A DNA stretch of 21,472 nt from CAWBRT01 sp050015355 (GTDB lineage Bacteria > Acidobacteriota > Terriglobia > Terriglobales > Acidobacteriaceae), in contig JBEKBO010000091.1 in NCBI GenBank assembly GCA_050015355.1, forward strand, positions 1-21,472, read 5' to 3'. The translations under genes were made by a program, and so were the position numbers. How positions within the stretch are numbered: the stretch's first letter is position 1; every line of letters starts with the position of its first letter. Of this stretch, positions 14,432 through 21,075 are shown one piece after another. The notes beneath the pieces were generated by a model. It searched no databases, had not been told where the DNA came from, and was given only the letters and a program-made list of their open reading frames with translations.

Positions 14432-15171
14432 TTTGGTCTCGTGCCGCTGTCAACCTCGGTCCAATAGTTCTGATCGCGAAGGAAATAAGTGCGATCGAAC
14501 GTGTGTAGCGCGGTGTTCAGGAACATGCGCGCTATTTTCAGACGCCCCATCTTCTGGAAGCGCCGATTGGAAGTCAGTACGTGGCCTCTGAGGATGCCGA
14601 AGCGGCGCGGGCTCACCTGCTTGCTCAGCAGGTAATCTTCGGCGTAGAGCGCGCGCTCATCGAAACCGCCAAGCTGGTTGAACCTGGCCCGGTCAAACAA
14701 CATGAACATGCCGGTGGCGAACGGTTTCGCCCATGAGGCGAGCCGTTGCGCCAGGTTGCTGCCGGCGAACAGCAAATGGTCGGGAACCGCTCCGTCGGTG
14801 CAGCGAATGTTGGTTGTCAGGCAGTGCAGATCCCGCCGCTTCATGGCATCCATGGCGCGGCGCAGCAAGGTGTCGTCGTGAAACTCGATATCGGCGTCGA
14901 TGAACAGCACGTACGGCGTGGTGGCGAGGCGCGCTCCGCGGTTGCGTCCAACGGCCGGAAGTCCGCCGGCGATCACCGAGATTCGCAAGCGATCGGCGAA
15001 CATGGCGGCCAGCCCCACGGTGTCGTCGGTCGAGCCCGCGTCAGCAACGTAAACTTTCGTATGCGGCAAAAGCGGGTAGTCCTGCCTGCTCAAAGAGATC
15101 AGCAACCGTGGGAGGGTGCGGGCCTCGTTTTTCGCGGGGATCACGATAGTCAGTTCTGGCTGTGTAAGCAC
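14428..15171 (-). CDS. Family 2 glycosyltransferase
   Basis: A 247-residue GT-A fold transferase. It starts with TIVIPAKNEARTLPRLL, followed by the nucleotide-binding VADAGSTDDT, GRNRGARLATTPYVLFIDADIEF with the metal-binding DAD, and YAEDYLLSKQV with the ED that often carries the catalytic base. No strong membrane helix is evident; the basic C-terminal part may sit at the membrane surface. I choose GTG at 15171 because AGGAAGGAG lies about nine bases upstream and the domain starts at once. The frame is open to 15345, but the 58 extra residues are Ser/Thr/Pro-rich and read inside the preceding gene. It overlaps the metallophosphoesterase by 131 bases, so the two are probably co-transcribed. 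Acceptor and sugar are unknown. Confidence 0.85.
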   Translation of the reverse strand: MLTQPELTIVIPAKNEARTLPRLLISLSRQDYPLLPHTKVYVADAGSTDDTVGLAAMFADRLRISVIAGGLPAVGRNRGARLATTPYVLFIDADIEFHDDTLLRRAMDAMKRRDLHCLTTNIRCTDGAVPDHLLFAGSNLAQRLASWAKPFATGMFMLFDRARFNQLGGFDERALYAEDYLLSKQVSPRRFGILRGHVLTSNRRFQKMGRLKIARMFLNTALHTFDRTYFLRDQNYWTEVDSGTRPN

Positions 15172-15850
15172 GGATTGAGACTCCTTCCTCGTCGACGGTG
15201 ATGTACGTGGGTTGCTCGTCGACCCAGGATCCTGCGTTGTAGTAAGCGACCCCTTGCTGCTCGGTGTGCAAGGCAACGTGCGTGTGTCCGCAGAAGACAC
15301 GGTCGACGCGGCCTTGGCGGGCGTAGGCGATAGCTCCGGCGGCAACCTTGGAAGAGAGCCGCAACCAGCGGGTGTTCATGCGGTCGAGAAAGCGCGAGAA
15401 CGCTTTGCTGCGGCGGTCGAGCTTCTGGATTTCGTGAAACAGAAACTCGCCGAAGCGGCTGAGAAGCAGATTGCGGCTGACGAAGCGATCGAACTGGTGT
15501 CCGTGGATGGCAAGATGCCGCTTGTCCGCATATTGCCAGACATAACGCTGGTAGACAGGCACTCCGACCAGGTGCGACATGATGTTGGAGAGGCCCTGAT
15601 CGTGGTTTCCTTCGACCCAAACCACTTCCACCTTACGTTTTGGATTGGAGAGCTTGCGAATGCAGGAGAGGAACTTCCAATGTTCGCCGGTAAGACGCCG
15701 AAAATTGAGGTCGGAAAAAATATCTCCCAGCAAAATCAACCTTGCATAGCGCAATGATTGCAGCAGATCGAGTGCTTCACGGGCCCGGCTCAGTTCAGAT
15801 CCTAAGTGCAGGTCGGAAATAATCAGCGTGTCAAGAGTCGCATCCGACAT
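15041..15850 (-). CDS. Calcineurin-like metallophosphoesterase (LpxH-like)
   Basis: About 269 residues from the ATG at 15850, or 287 from a GTG at 15904. All metal-binding motifs are present: D13-x-H15 (ISDLHLG), D43 (LLGDIFSD), GNHD (81-84), H116-G-H118 and the final GHTH (188-191). It resembles the UDP-2,3-diacylglucosamine pyrophosphatase (LpxH) branch that acts in lipid A synthesis, but related phosphoesterases in the same family have other substrates, so the call stays general. Neither start has a clear ribosome binding site. The last 43 residues, after SIRAY, are encoded in DNA that also codes for the start of the glycosyltransferase. They look like an add-on tail. Confidence 0.82.
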   Translation of the reverse strand: MSDATLDTLIISDLHLGSELSRAREALDLLQSLRYARLILLGDIFSDLNFRRLTGEHWKFLSCIRKLSNPKRKVEVVWVEGNHDQGLSNIMSHLVGVPVYQRYVWQYADKRHLAIHGHQFDRFVSRNLLLSRFGEFLFHEIQKLDRRSKAFSRFLDRMNTRWLRLSSKVAAGAIAYARQGRVDRVFCGHTHVALHTEQQGVAYYNAGSWVDEQPTYITVDEEGVSIRAYTARTDYRDPREKRGPHPPTVADLFEQAGLPAFAAYESLRC

Positions 15851-15974
15851 GCTTATACGATGCTCTGTATTGTTCAACACTTGATAAATGGGAGGTGAAA
15901 ACACGGAGAATACCGAGGGTTGAAAAGCGGGGGGGAACCACGATGGTTACTGGGGTTTTTGATTCCGCAAGGGG

Positions 15975-16013
15975 TTTAACATTGCGTTAACCTTATTTTC
16001 ATGTCGTTCTAAC
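15975..16013 (+). promoter_or_regulatory. Pho-box-like repeat and promoter of the Nudix gene
   Basis: TTTAAC (15975-15980) and GTTAAC (15986-15991) repeat with an 11-bp period, as at 12813-12829. About 15 bases further on, TTCTAAC (16007-16013) is a weak -10 candidate at the distance expected for a PhoB-type activated promoter, which usually lacks a good -35. It could also serve the divergent metallophosphoesterase. Confidence 0.35.
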
Positions 16014-16027
16014 ACACGAAGGTTACA

Positions 16028-16627
16028 GTGAGCATTATTGAGGAGCGAGCAAGTCCCGAACCTGGGAAGCTCCTCTGCTGGTTGGAGCGGAAAACCGGAG
16101 GCTCCCGGCGCACGCCGCCTCGACACATAGGATATAGGCCCTTGGCTACGAACCTGATTTCTTACGATTGGAATTCCCCCGCCACCCCCGCAAAGGTCGC
16201 GGCCGTCTGCTACCGCGTGAATCGTGAAAGCGAGATCGAATTCCTGCTGGTGCGGACGGCCAGCGGCCGCTGGACCTTTCCCAAAGGCGGGGTCGACGGC
16301 GATGCCAGCGCCGCTGCCGCCGCTGCCCGGGAGGCTTTCGAAGAGGCCGGCGTATGCGGCCGGATCGAGCCATCGTCGTTCACGCGATACCTGCATCGCA
16401 AGCGCAATCCATTCCGGCGCGCCCGCATGCGGGAAATGGCCATCGAGGCCTATCTATGCCGGGTGCTGCAACTGGTGGCTCCGCTGGAGATCGATCGCGA
16501 CCCGACCTGGTTTTCGGCGAGCCGCGCCAAGCGCCGGTTGCGCGAGTCCAGAGCGGCGAAGTACGGGGCCGAGCTGGAGCGCGTGGTCGACTGCGCGGTC
16601 GAGCGAATCTCCAAAAGACTGCACTAG
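16028..16627 (+). CDS. Nudix hydrolase
   Basis: A 199-residue Nudix-fold hydrolase, which cleaves a nucleoside diphosphate linked to another moiety. The Nudix box follows TFPKGGV: the catalytic half REAFEEAGV is intact, but the first Glu of GX5EX7REUXEEXGU is Ala, in an Ala-rich run (DGDASAAAAAAREA). The basic region after the box (RYLHRKRNPFRRARMREM) resembles the diphosphoinositol-polyphosphate/diadenosine-polyphosphate hydrolase group, which would fit the polyphosphate neighbours, but the substrate is not determined. About 55 N-terminal residues precede the fold. The GTG start at 16028 has GAAGG seven bases upstream. The gene is followed by a repeat and then the CHAD-HD gene on the same strand. 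Confidence 0.85.
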   Translation: MSIIEERASPEPGKLLCWLERKTGGSRRTPPRHIGYRPLATNLISYDWNSPATPAKVAAVCYRVNRESEIEFLLVRTASGRWTFPKGGVDGDASAAAAAAREAFEEAGVCGRIEPSSFTRYLHRKRNPFRRARMREMAIEAYLCRVLQLVAPLEIDRDPTWFSASRAKRRLRESRAAKYGAELERVVDCAVERISKRLH

Positions 16628-16711
16628 AGCCTGATACGTGTGATCACCGGCGCATAACTCAAGCACAAGCACAACATTCACTCCACTGGAAATAAGGAAC
16701 TCAAGAAACTA

Positions 16712-16784
16712 CCCCACGTTAGCCCAGTCACCCCAACGAGCCGAGCCTCGTCGGGGACCCCGACACGGGCGAACGTGGGGCACC
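16712..16784. repeat. GTGGGGCACC-family palindromic repeat, copy 1
   Basis: CCCCACGTT (16712-16720) and AACGTGGGG (16772-16780, followed by CACC) are exact 9-bp terminal inverted repeats of a 73-bp element, with an inner palindrome around GTCGGGGACCCCGAC. The sequence GAGTTCAAGCG nearby (16788-16798) also accompanies the copies at 18344 and 18564. It lies between the Nudix and CHAD genes. Confidence 0.6.
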
Positions 16785-16836
16785 ATCGAGTTCAAGCGTG
16801 GAATTTTACGGATGGTTTTTCCATCGTGCCATGCAA

Positions 16837-16865
16837 TTGCAGCCGTGAGGATGCTGGCCTACAAT
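16837..16865 (+). promoter_or_regulatory. Candidate promoter for a leaderless CHAD-HD transcript
   Basis: TTGCAG (16837-16842), a 17-bp spacer, then TACAAT (16860-16865), which matches the -10 consensus at five of six positions. The ATG follows eight bases after the -10, so transcription would start at or within a base or two of the start codon. There is no Shine-Dalgarno sequence at normal distance. Confidence 0.45.
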
Positions 16866-16873
16866 CCTCGTCT

Positions 16874-18352
16874 ATGGATGATGCCGCCAAAGCGAAAGAG
16901 CAGCGCGAACGCGGTATCGGTTACTGGATGGAGCGCGTGGTGGCCGAAGCGGAGAAGACGCGCGCCGATTTCGCCGCCGATCCGGTTCACGATCTGCGGG
17001 TGGCGCTGCGGCGTTGCCGCTCGATGGCGGAAAGCTTTCGCGCCGTAGATCCTGACCCGGCCTGGAACAAGATGCGCAAAGCCGGCAAAGCCGTGTTCTC
17101 CGCGCTGGGAGAGCTGCGCGATTGCCAGGTGCTGATGGAATGGATTACCAAACTGAGCGGCAAAGACGACCCTGCCGGCGACAAGCTGATGGCCCACTGC
17201 CTATCGCGTGAGCAGCAGTTTAAGAGCGCGGCGGCGGAAGTGCTGGCCGGCTTCGACGCGCGGCAATGGCTGCGTTGGGCGCAAATGCTGGAGGCTCGCG
17301 CCCGCCGGGTCGAGGGCCACGAAGATGTGTTCCAGGTGCTGGCACTGGAAAAATGGCAGGACGCGCGGCATCTGCACTCGACCGCGCTGCGCAATCGCAG
17401 CAAGGTTGCGCTTCATCAGCTTCGCATCGGAGTCAAGAGATTCCGTTATGTCATCGAGAATTTTCTGCCGCGGCATCACGAGAAGTGGGGCGGGGATCTG
17501 AAAGCCATCCAGGATGAACTAGGTGACGTGCACGATCTCGACGTGCTTTGGGCGACCGCGTGCGCGATCCATGCCTTCGGCGGCGAAGAGGAGCGGTCGC
17601 GTTGGAACCGGATCGTCTCGGCGGAGCGCGAAAAACGGGTGCAGGCATACCGCGACAAAATGCTCGGTCCAGCTTCACTTTGGCGGCAATGGCGAGATGG
17701 GTTGCTTAAGGGCGACGACTTGCGCCGGGCGGTGCTGAAGAGGTTTGAAATCTGGGCGGCGTTTCAGGACGAAGATCAGCGTCATGCCAGGCACGTTTTG
17801 CGCTTGAGCCTGGAGCTTTACGATGGACTTCGCCGGGCGGGCGTGCTGAAGGTGAACGAATATGAGGGAGTGACCGCGAGGGATCTGTTGACGGTTGCAT
17901 CGCGGGCTCATGACGTCGGCGGCGCGGGCACGCACGCGCATCACAAGCGAGCGCACCGAATTATGCAAAAGCTTGAACCGCCGCCGGGCTGGACGGCGGA
18001 GCACTTATGCATGGCGGGGCTGATTGGCCGCTACCATCGCGGGGCTTTGCCGGGGATGCAGGCGAGCTACAGCAGCCTGCCGGCTGCGGCGCGTGCGGTC
18101 ATCAATGCGCTGGCCGGAATCCTCAGGCTGGCCGATCGTCTCGACGAAGCTCACGATCAATCGATCACGCGAATCCGCGTCGAGCGAGCCGATGGCTTCG
18201 TGTTGATACGAGCCGACGGTTATCGCGAACTCACCCGCTCGGCCGAACACATCGCGGCTGCACGGCATCTTCTGGAAGCTGTCTGCGGGCTGCCGATTTT
18301 GATCCGCCCCGGCGTGGAAGGAAAGACTCCCACGGCGGCAAAAGCCGTGTGA
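16874..18352 (+). CDS. CHAD domain fused to a Ppx/GppA-type HD domain
   Basis: A 492-residue protein from the ATG at 16874. Residues about 12-280 form a CHAD domain, an all-helical fold that binds polyphosphate, with the repeated basic/His motifs VHDLRVALRRCRS (H39) and LHQLRIGVKRFRYVIE (H181), and IQDELGDVHDLDVLW. Residues about 295-480 resemble the C-terminal HD domain of exopolyphosphatase/pppGpp phosphatase: H304/H307, the HD pair H346-D347 (ASRAHDVGG), H356/H357, GRYHRG (H388) and LRLADRLDE (D421). The actin-like catalytic half of Ppx/GppA is absent. It may act on, or target to, polyphosphate granules. A start at 16775 would add 33 residues read from the upstream repeat, so I reject it. 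The last codons lie inside a copy of a direct repeat. CHAD is certain; HD activity is inferred. Confidence 0.88.
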   Translation: MDDAAKAKEQRERGIGYWMERVVAEAEKTRADFAADPVHDLRVALRRCRSMAESFRAVDPDPAWNKMRKAGKAVFSALGELRDCQVLMEWITKLSGKDDPAGDKLMAHCLSREQQFKSAAAEVLAGFDARQWLRWAQMLEARARRVEGHEDVFQVLALEKWQDARHLHSTALRNRSKVALHQLRIGVKRFRYVIENFLPRHHEKWGGDLKAIQDELGDVHDLDVLWATACAIHAFGGEEERSRWNRIVSAEREKRVQAYRDKMLGPASLWRQWRDGLLKGDDLRRAVLKRFEIWAAFQDEDQRHARHVLRLSLELYDGLRRAGVLKVNEYEGVTARDLLTVASRAHDVGGAGTHAHHKRAHRIMQKLEPPPGWTAEHLCMAGLIGRYHRGALPGMQASYSSLPAAARAVINALAGILRLADRLDEAHDQSITRIRVERADGFVLIRADGYRELTRSAEHIAAARHLLEAVCGLPILIRPGVEGKTPTAAKAV

Positions 18353-18366
18353 GTTCAAGCGAACTA

Positions 18367-18505
18367 CCCCACGTTAGAGCAATTCCCCAGTAGATATATT
18401 CCAACCTACCAGAATGTCATGGCGAGCGAAGTCGAGCCACCTTTTGTTTCTGCTGCCGAAAACAAAGGGTGGCTCCACTCCGCTTCGCTCCGGTCGTGGG
18501 GCACC
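18367..18505. mobile_element. Nested repeat: MITE-like copy inside a GTGGGGCACC element
   Basis: CCCCACG (18367-18373) and CGTGGGG (18495-18501, followed by CACC) are terminal inverted repeats. Between them, 18415-18483 repeats the left 70 bases of the MITE-like element at 10240, including its hairpin (GAGCCACC to GGTGGCTC). The shared part ends at CTCCGGTCG, where the sequence switches to TGGGGCACC instead of the CCATGACA end of the intact copy. The right end of the MITE-like copy is therefore missing or has recombined. Confidence 0.6.
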
Positions 18506-18530
18506 AGCCATACTTTGGGTCGAATGAAAA

Positions 18531-18562
18531 GCCCCACCCAAGCTTCGCTTGAATGGGGCACC
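18531..18562. repeat. GTGGGGCACC-family hairpin
   Basis: GCCCCA (18531-18536) pairs with TGGGGC (18554-18559), with an inner AAGC/GCTT stem and a TTC loop; ACCC follows. It is the short hairpin form of the repeat family, directly between two longer copies. Confidence 0.55.
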
Positions 18563-18586
18563 CGCCGTGTGAGTTCAAGCGAACTA

Positions 18587-18619
18587 CCCCACGTTAGCCA
18601 AAAGCAGGCGAACGTGGGG
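18587..18619. terminator. Bidirectional hairpin between CHAD-HD and the lactonase gene
   Basis: CCCCACGTTAGCC (18587-18599) pairs with GGCGAACGTGGGG (18607-18619) at 12 of 13 positions around the loop AAAAGCA. It sits 28 bases beyond the lactonase stop codon, between convergent genes, so it could end transcription from both sides. By sequence it is also a compact copy of the GTGGGGCACC repeat. No T-run follows on either strand. Confidence 0.5.
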
Positions 18620-18646
18620 CACCAGCACTCTTAGTGATTACCCAAA

Positions 18647-19876
18647 TTACGCAAACACGATGCACACCGGACTGCCCGTCTTCACCACCTGGCCGGTTGG
18701 CGTCAGCTTTCCGGTCTTCTGGTCGATACGGAAGAAGACAATCGTGTCCGAATCCTGATTGCAGGCATAGAGATTGGCGCCGGCCGGATCGAGCGCGAAG
18801 AAGCGCGGCGTCTTTCCCTGGCTTGGCTCCCAACCGATGGGGGTGAGCAATCCAGTCGCCGGGTCCACCGAGAGAATCGTAATGCTCTCGTGGCCGCGGT
18901 TGGAGCCATAGACGAACCTGCCCGACGGTGCGACGGCAATTTCGGCGCAGACACTTTCGCCGGTAAACGAAGTCGGCAGCATCGGCACCACCTGCAACGG
19001 CTGCAATTCACCGGTGTCGGAGTTGTATTTGTAGGTCGTCATGGTGGAGTTCAGCTCGTTGATGACGTAGGCAATCGGCAGAGTGGGATGAAAATCCGCG
19101 TGCCGCGGCGCCGAACCCGAGCGGCCAGCCACGAAAGGCGGATTGCCGGGAATGAACTTGCCGTTGGAGTCGATGCGGAAGCTGAACACCCGGTCCAAGC
19201 CCTTGTCGGGCACGACGACAAAATGGCCCGCGCGGTCGAACGGTATGTCGTGAGGATGCGAGAATCCCTGTTCGACCCGGTGCGGTCCGATCGGCCCCGG
19301 CAGAGAGACCGAATCGCGCAGCGGACCGATCGAGCCGTCATCCTGGAGCTGGAACGATGTCAGTGCGCCCGAGGAATAGTTGGCGGTAAGAAGGTAACGG
19401 TTGGCAGAATCAATCGACAGGTGAACTGAATTCTTCCCGCCGGTGGCTTGCTGATTGAGCATCTTGATCTGCCCGGTCTGTTTGTCGACGGTGTACGAGG
19501 TGACAAAGGTTCCATCACCATGCACGGAATAGAGGAAACGCTGGCGGCGGTCGAAAGCCAGGAATGACGGATTGAACATTTCCAGGAGCTGCACCTGCGT
19601 CCACTCGCCGGAGGGCTCTATGCGGTAGACGGCAATGCCTTTTCCGTGCCCGTCGCGCTCTTTGGTGGTGTAGCAACCGACATAGGCGAATTTCGGTTTG
19701 GCGGCGGTCGAAGCCGCTGTGCCCTGGCCCGACAATACCGCCGGTCCGGCAAACGCGGGAACCAGGCCACTGGCGGCGCTGGCGGCAACCACACCGGCGG
19801 CGCCCTTCAGAAACGATCTCCGTGGAATTCCCGCTTGTCCCTGGTTAGACGTGAGGACGTCATTTTCTGAACTCAT
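18647..19876 (-). CDS. Tat-exported lactonase-family beta-propeller (6-phosphogluconolactonase-like)
   Basis: A 409-residue exported protein. The N-terminus carries a Tat signal: PRRSFLK at 18-24, then a hydrophobic stretch GAAGVVAASAASGLVPAFAG to about residue 46. The mature part from KFAYVGCYTTKERDGHGKGI is a seven-bladed propeller of the Pgl/COG2706 lactonase family, with blade repeats such as FLAFDRRQRFLYSVH, HLSIDSANRYLLTANY, SHPHDIPFDRAGHFVVVPDKG and RHADFHPTLPIAYVINE. Family members hydrolyse 6-phosphogluconolactone or other sugar lactones; periplasmic export makes an extracellular sugar lactone a more likely substrate. The start at 19876 is supported by AAGGGAG six bases upstream. An in-frame start at 19969 would place 31 extra residues before the Tat signal and is rejected. 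Confidence 0.9.
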   Translation of the reverse strand: MSSENDVLTSNQGQAGIPRRSFLKGAAGVVAASAASGLVPAFAGPAVLSGQGTAASTAAKPKFAYVGCYTTKERDGHGKGIAVYRIEPSGEWTQVQLLEMFNPSFLAFDRRQRFLYSVHGDGTFVTSYTVDKQTGQIKMLNQQATGGKNSVHLSIDSANRYLLTANYSSGALTSFQLQDDGSIGPLRDSVSLPGPIGPHRVEQGFSHPHDIPFDRAGHFVVVPDKGLDRVFSFRIDSNGKFIPGNPPFVAGRSGSAPRHADFHPTLPIAYVINELNSTMTTYKYNSDTGELQPLQVVPMLPTSFTGESVCAEIAVAPSGRFVYGSNRGHESITILSVDPATGLLTPIGWEPSQGKTPRFFALDPAGANLYACNQDSDTIVFFRIDQKTGKLTPTGQVVKTGSPVCIVFA

Positions 19877-20110
19877 AGATCTCCCTTCCTGCTGGCTTGC
19901 CAATTTGCGCAAGAATTTGCGGCACGATGTTAACAGATCAGGATCGATTCGGTTAGAGCAGTTTCGCATACGTTTTCGAAACTACGCTCTTCGAGTCCCG
20001 CATTAGCCGACTGCGGCGGCGGCGCGGAAGCTGGAGCACCATGCAACCGCGCGAGGTGAGAAAATAAGATCATAGCCCTGGGGTGCGGCTAGCCGGGCGG
20101 AGGTGAAGGA
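19877..20110. promoter_or_regulatory. Divergent intergenic region with an inverted repeat
   Basis: The region must hold the promoters of the lactonase (-) and aldo/keto reductase (+) genes. AGTTTCG (19960-19966) and CGAAACT (19977-19983) form a 7-bp inverted repeat with a 10-bp gap, roughly mid-way between the genes. A degenerate repeat remnant (GGAGCACC) lies near 20033. No strong sigma-70 promoter is visible on either strand. Confidence 0.3.
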
Positions 20111-20956
20111 ATGGAACGACGTCATTTCGGTCCCAGCAAGCGCGAGGTGGCGGTCATCGGTCAGGGGACATGGTATATCGAAGACGGCGCTCGCAAGACG
20201 GTGATCGCCGCTTTGCAACGCGGCCTCGACCTGGGGGCCACGCACATCGACACGGCCGAGATGTACGGCTCAGGCGCCGCCGAGGAGATCGTCGGCGAGG
20301 CTATCGCCGGCCGGCGTAACGAGGTTTTTCTGGTTTCGAAGGTCCTTCCCAGCAACGCCAGCCGCCGGGGAACCATTGCAGCCTGCGAGCGTTCACTGGC
20401 GCATCTGAAGACCGACCGGCTTGACTGTTACCTGCTGCACTGGCCGGGCAGCCATCCGCTGGAGGAGACCATCGCCGCTTTCGAACTGCTTCAAAGCCAG
20501 GGCAAAATCATGTCCTGGGGGGTGAGCAACTTCGACGTCTCCGAGCTGGAAGAGGTGCACAACATTGCCGGCGAAGGACGCCTGGTTTGCAACCAGGTGC
20601 TTTACCACTTGAAAGAACGGGCCATCGATCATGGCGTGCTTTCCTGGTGCGAAAGACACGGGGTTGCGGTTGTCGCCTACAGCCCATTCGGTCACGGGGA
20701 TTTTCCCGGGGCAGGCAGCGTCGGAGGCCGCGTGCTGCAAGCAATCGCGGAGGCCCACGGCGCGACTCCACGACAGGTTGCACTGCGATTCCTGCTGCGG
20801 CGCTCGTCGGTGTTTACCATTCCTAAGGCTTCAACCGCCGGGCATGCGGCGGAAAACGCGGGGGCCGGGAAGCTTCACTTGACCGACGCCGAGATCGCAC
20901 GGATCGACGACGCCTTCCCGCGCGGGCCTAAGCCTCGCGCCCTGCCCATGCTGTAG
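20111..20956 (+). CDS. Aldo/keto reductase
   Basis: A 281-residue NAD(P)H-dependent oxidoreductase with the (beta/alpha)8 fold. The catalytic tetrad is complete: D47 and Y52 in THIDTAEMYG, K77 in LVSKVLP, and H110 in CYLLHWPGSHP. The NADP phosphate/adenosine region near the C-terminus reads FTIPKASTAGHAAENAGA, where IPK and the following Ser/Asn bind the cofactor. WGVSNFDVSELEE and NQVLYHL are typical strand 6-7 signatures. It is similar in length to prokaryotic AKR5-like or YeaE-type members. The start is fixed by GGAGG eight bases upstream. The substrate is unknown; the divergent lactonase suggests sugar aldehydes or lactones, but that is a guess. Confidence 0.92.
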   Translation: MERRHFGPSKREVAVIGQGTWYIEDGARKTVIAALQRGLDLGATHIDTAEMYGSGAAEEIVGEAIAGRRNEVFLVSKVLPSNASRRGTIAACERSLAHLKTDRLDCYLLHWPGSHPLEETIAAFELLQSQGKIMSWGVSNFDVSELEEVHNIAGEGRLVCNQVLYHLKERAIDHGVLSWCERHGVAVVAYSPFGHGDFPGAGSVGGRVLQAIAEAHGATPRQVALRFLLRRSSVFTIPKASTAGHAAENAGAGKLHLTDAEIARIDDAFPRGPKPRALPML

Positions 20957-20963
20957 AAGGCAG

Positions 20964-21075
20964 CCCAGGTTAGCGCCGAACAGCCAAAGGAGCTTTTCGC
21001 TACAAGCGGCACAGCCAGCCAGGCTGCGCGGATTGTCTCAATAGAGTTTCTTGGCGGCGCGGAACCTGGGGCACC
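20964..21075. repeat. GTGGGGCACC-family repeat, diverged copy
   Basis: CCCAGGTTAGC (from 20964) and AACCTGGGGCACC (21063-21075) are inverted ends of a 112-bp unit, with the base pair that varies in the family (CG to GG) changed on both sides so that pairing is kept. It starts a few bases after the aldo/keto reductase stop. Confidence 0.5.

Larger units (their letters stand above)
18344..18597. repeat. 34-bp exact direct repeat, two copies 220 bp apart
   Basis: The same 34 bases occur at 18344-18377 and 18564-18597, beginning GCCGTGTGAGTTCAAGCG and ending ACCCCACGTTAG. The first copy contains the last two codons and the stop of the CHAD-HD gene. Both copies end in the left terminus of a GTGGGGCACC-type palindrome. 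Confidence 0.85.

Noticed and set aside
15172..15345. Longer N-terminus for the glycosyltransferase
   Set aside because: The 58 extra residues are low-complexity Ser/Thr/Pro read from inside the phosphoesterase gene, while GTG 15171 has a strong ribosome binding site and directly precedes the GT2 fold.
16775..16873. Longer N-terminus for the CHAD-HD protein
   Set aside because: The extra 33 residues are read from the end of a palindromic repeat and from the candidate promoter; the CHAD domain starts after the ATG at 16874.
18353..18646. Possible CRISPR array
   Set aside because: Repeated units are palindromic, unequal in length and spacing, and are recognisable as two REP/MITE-like families; there are no regular spacers and no cas genes.
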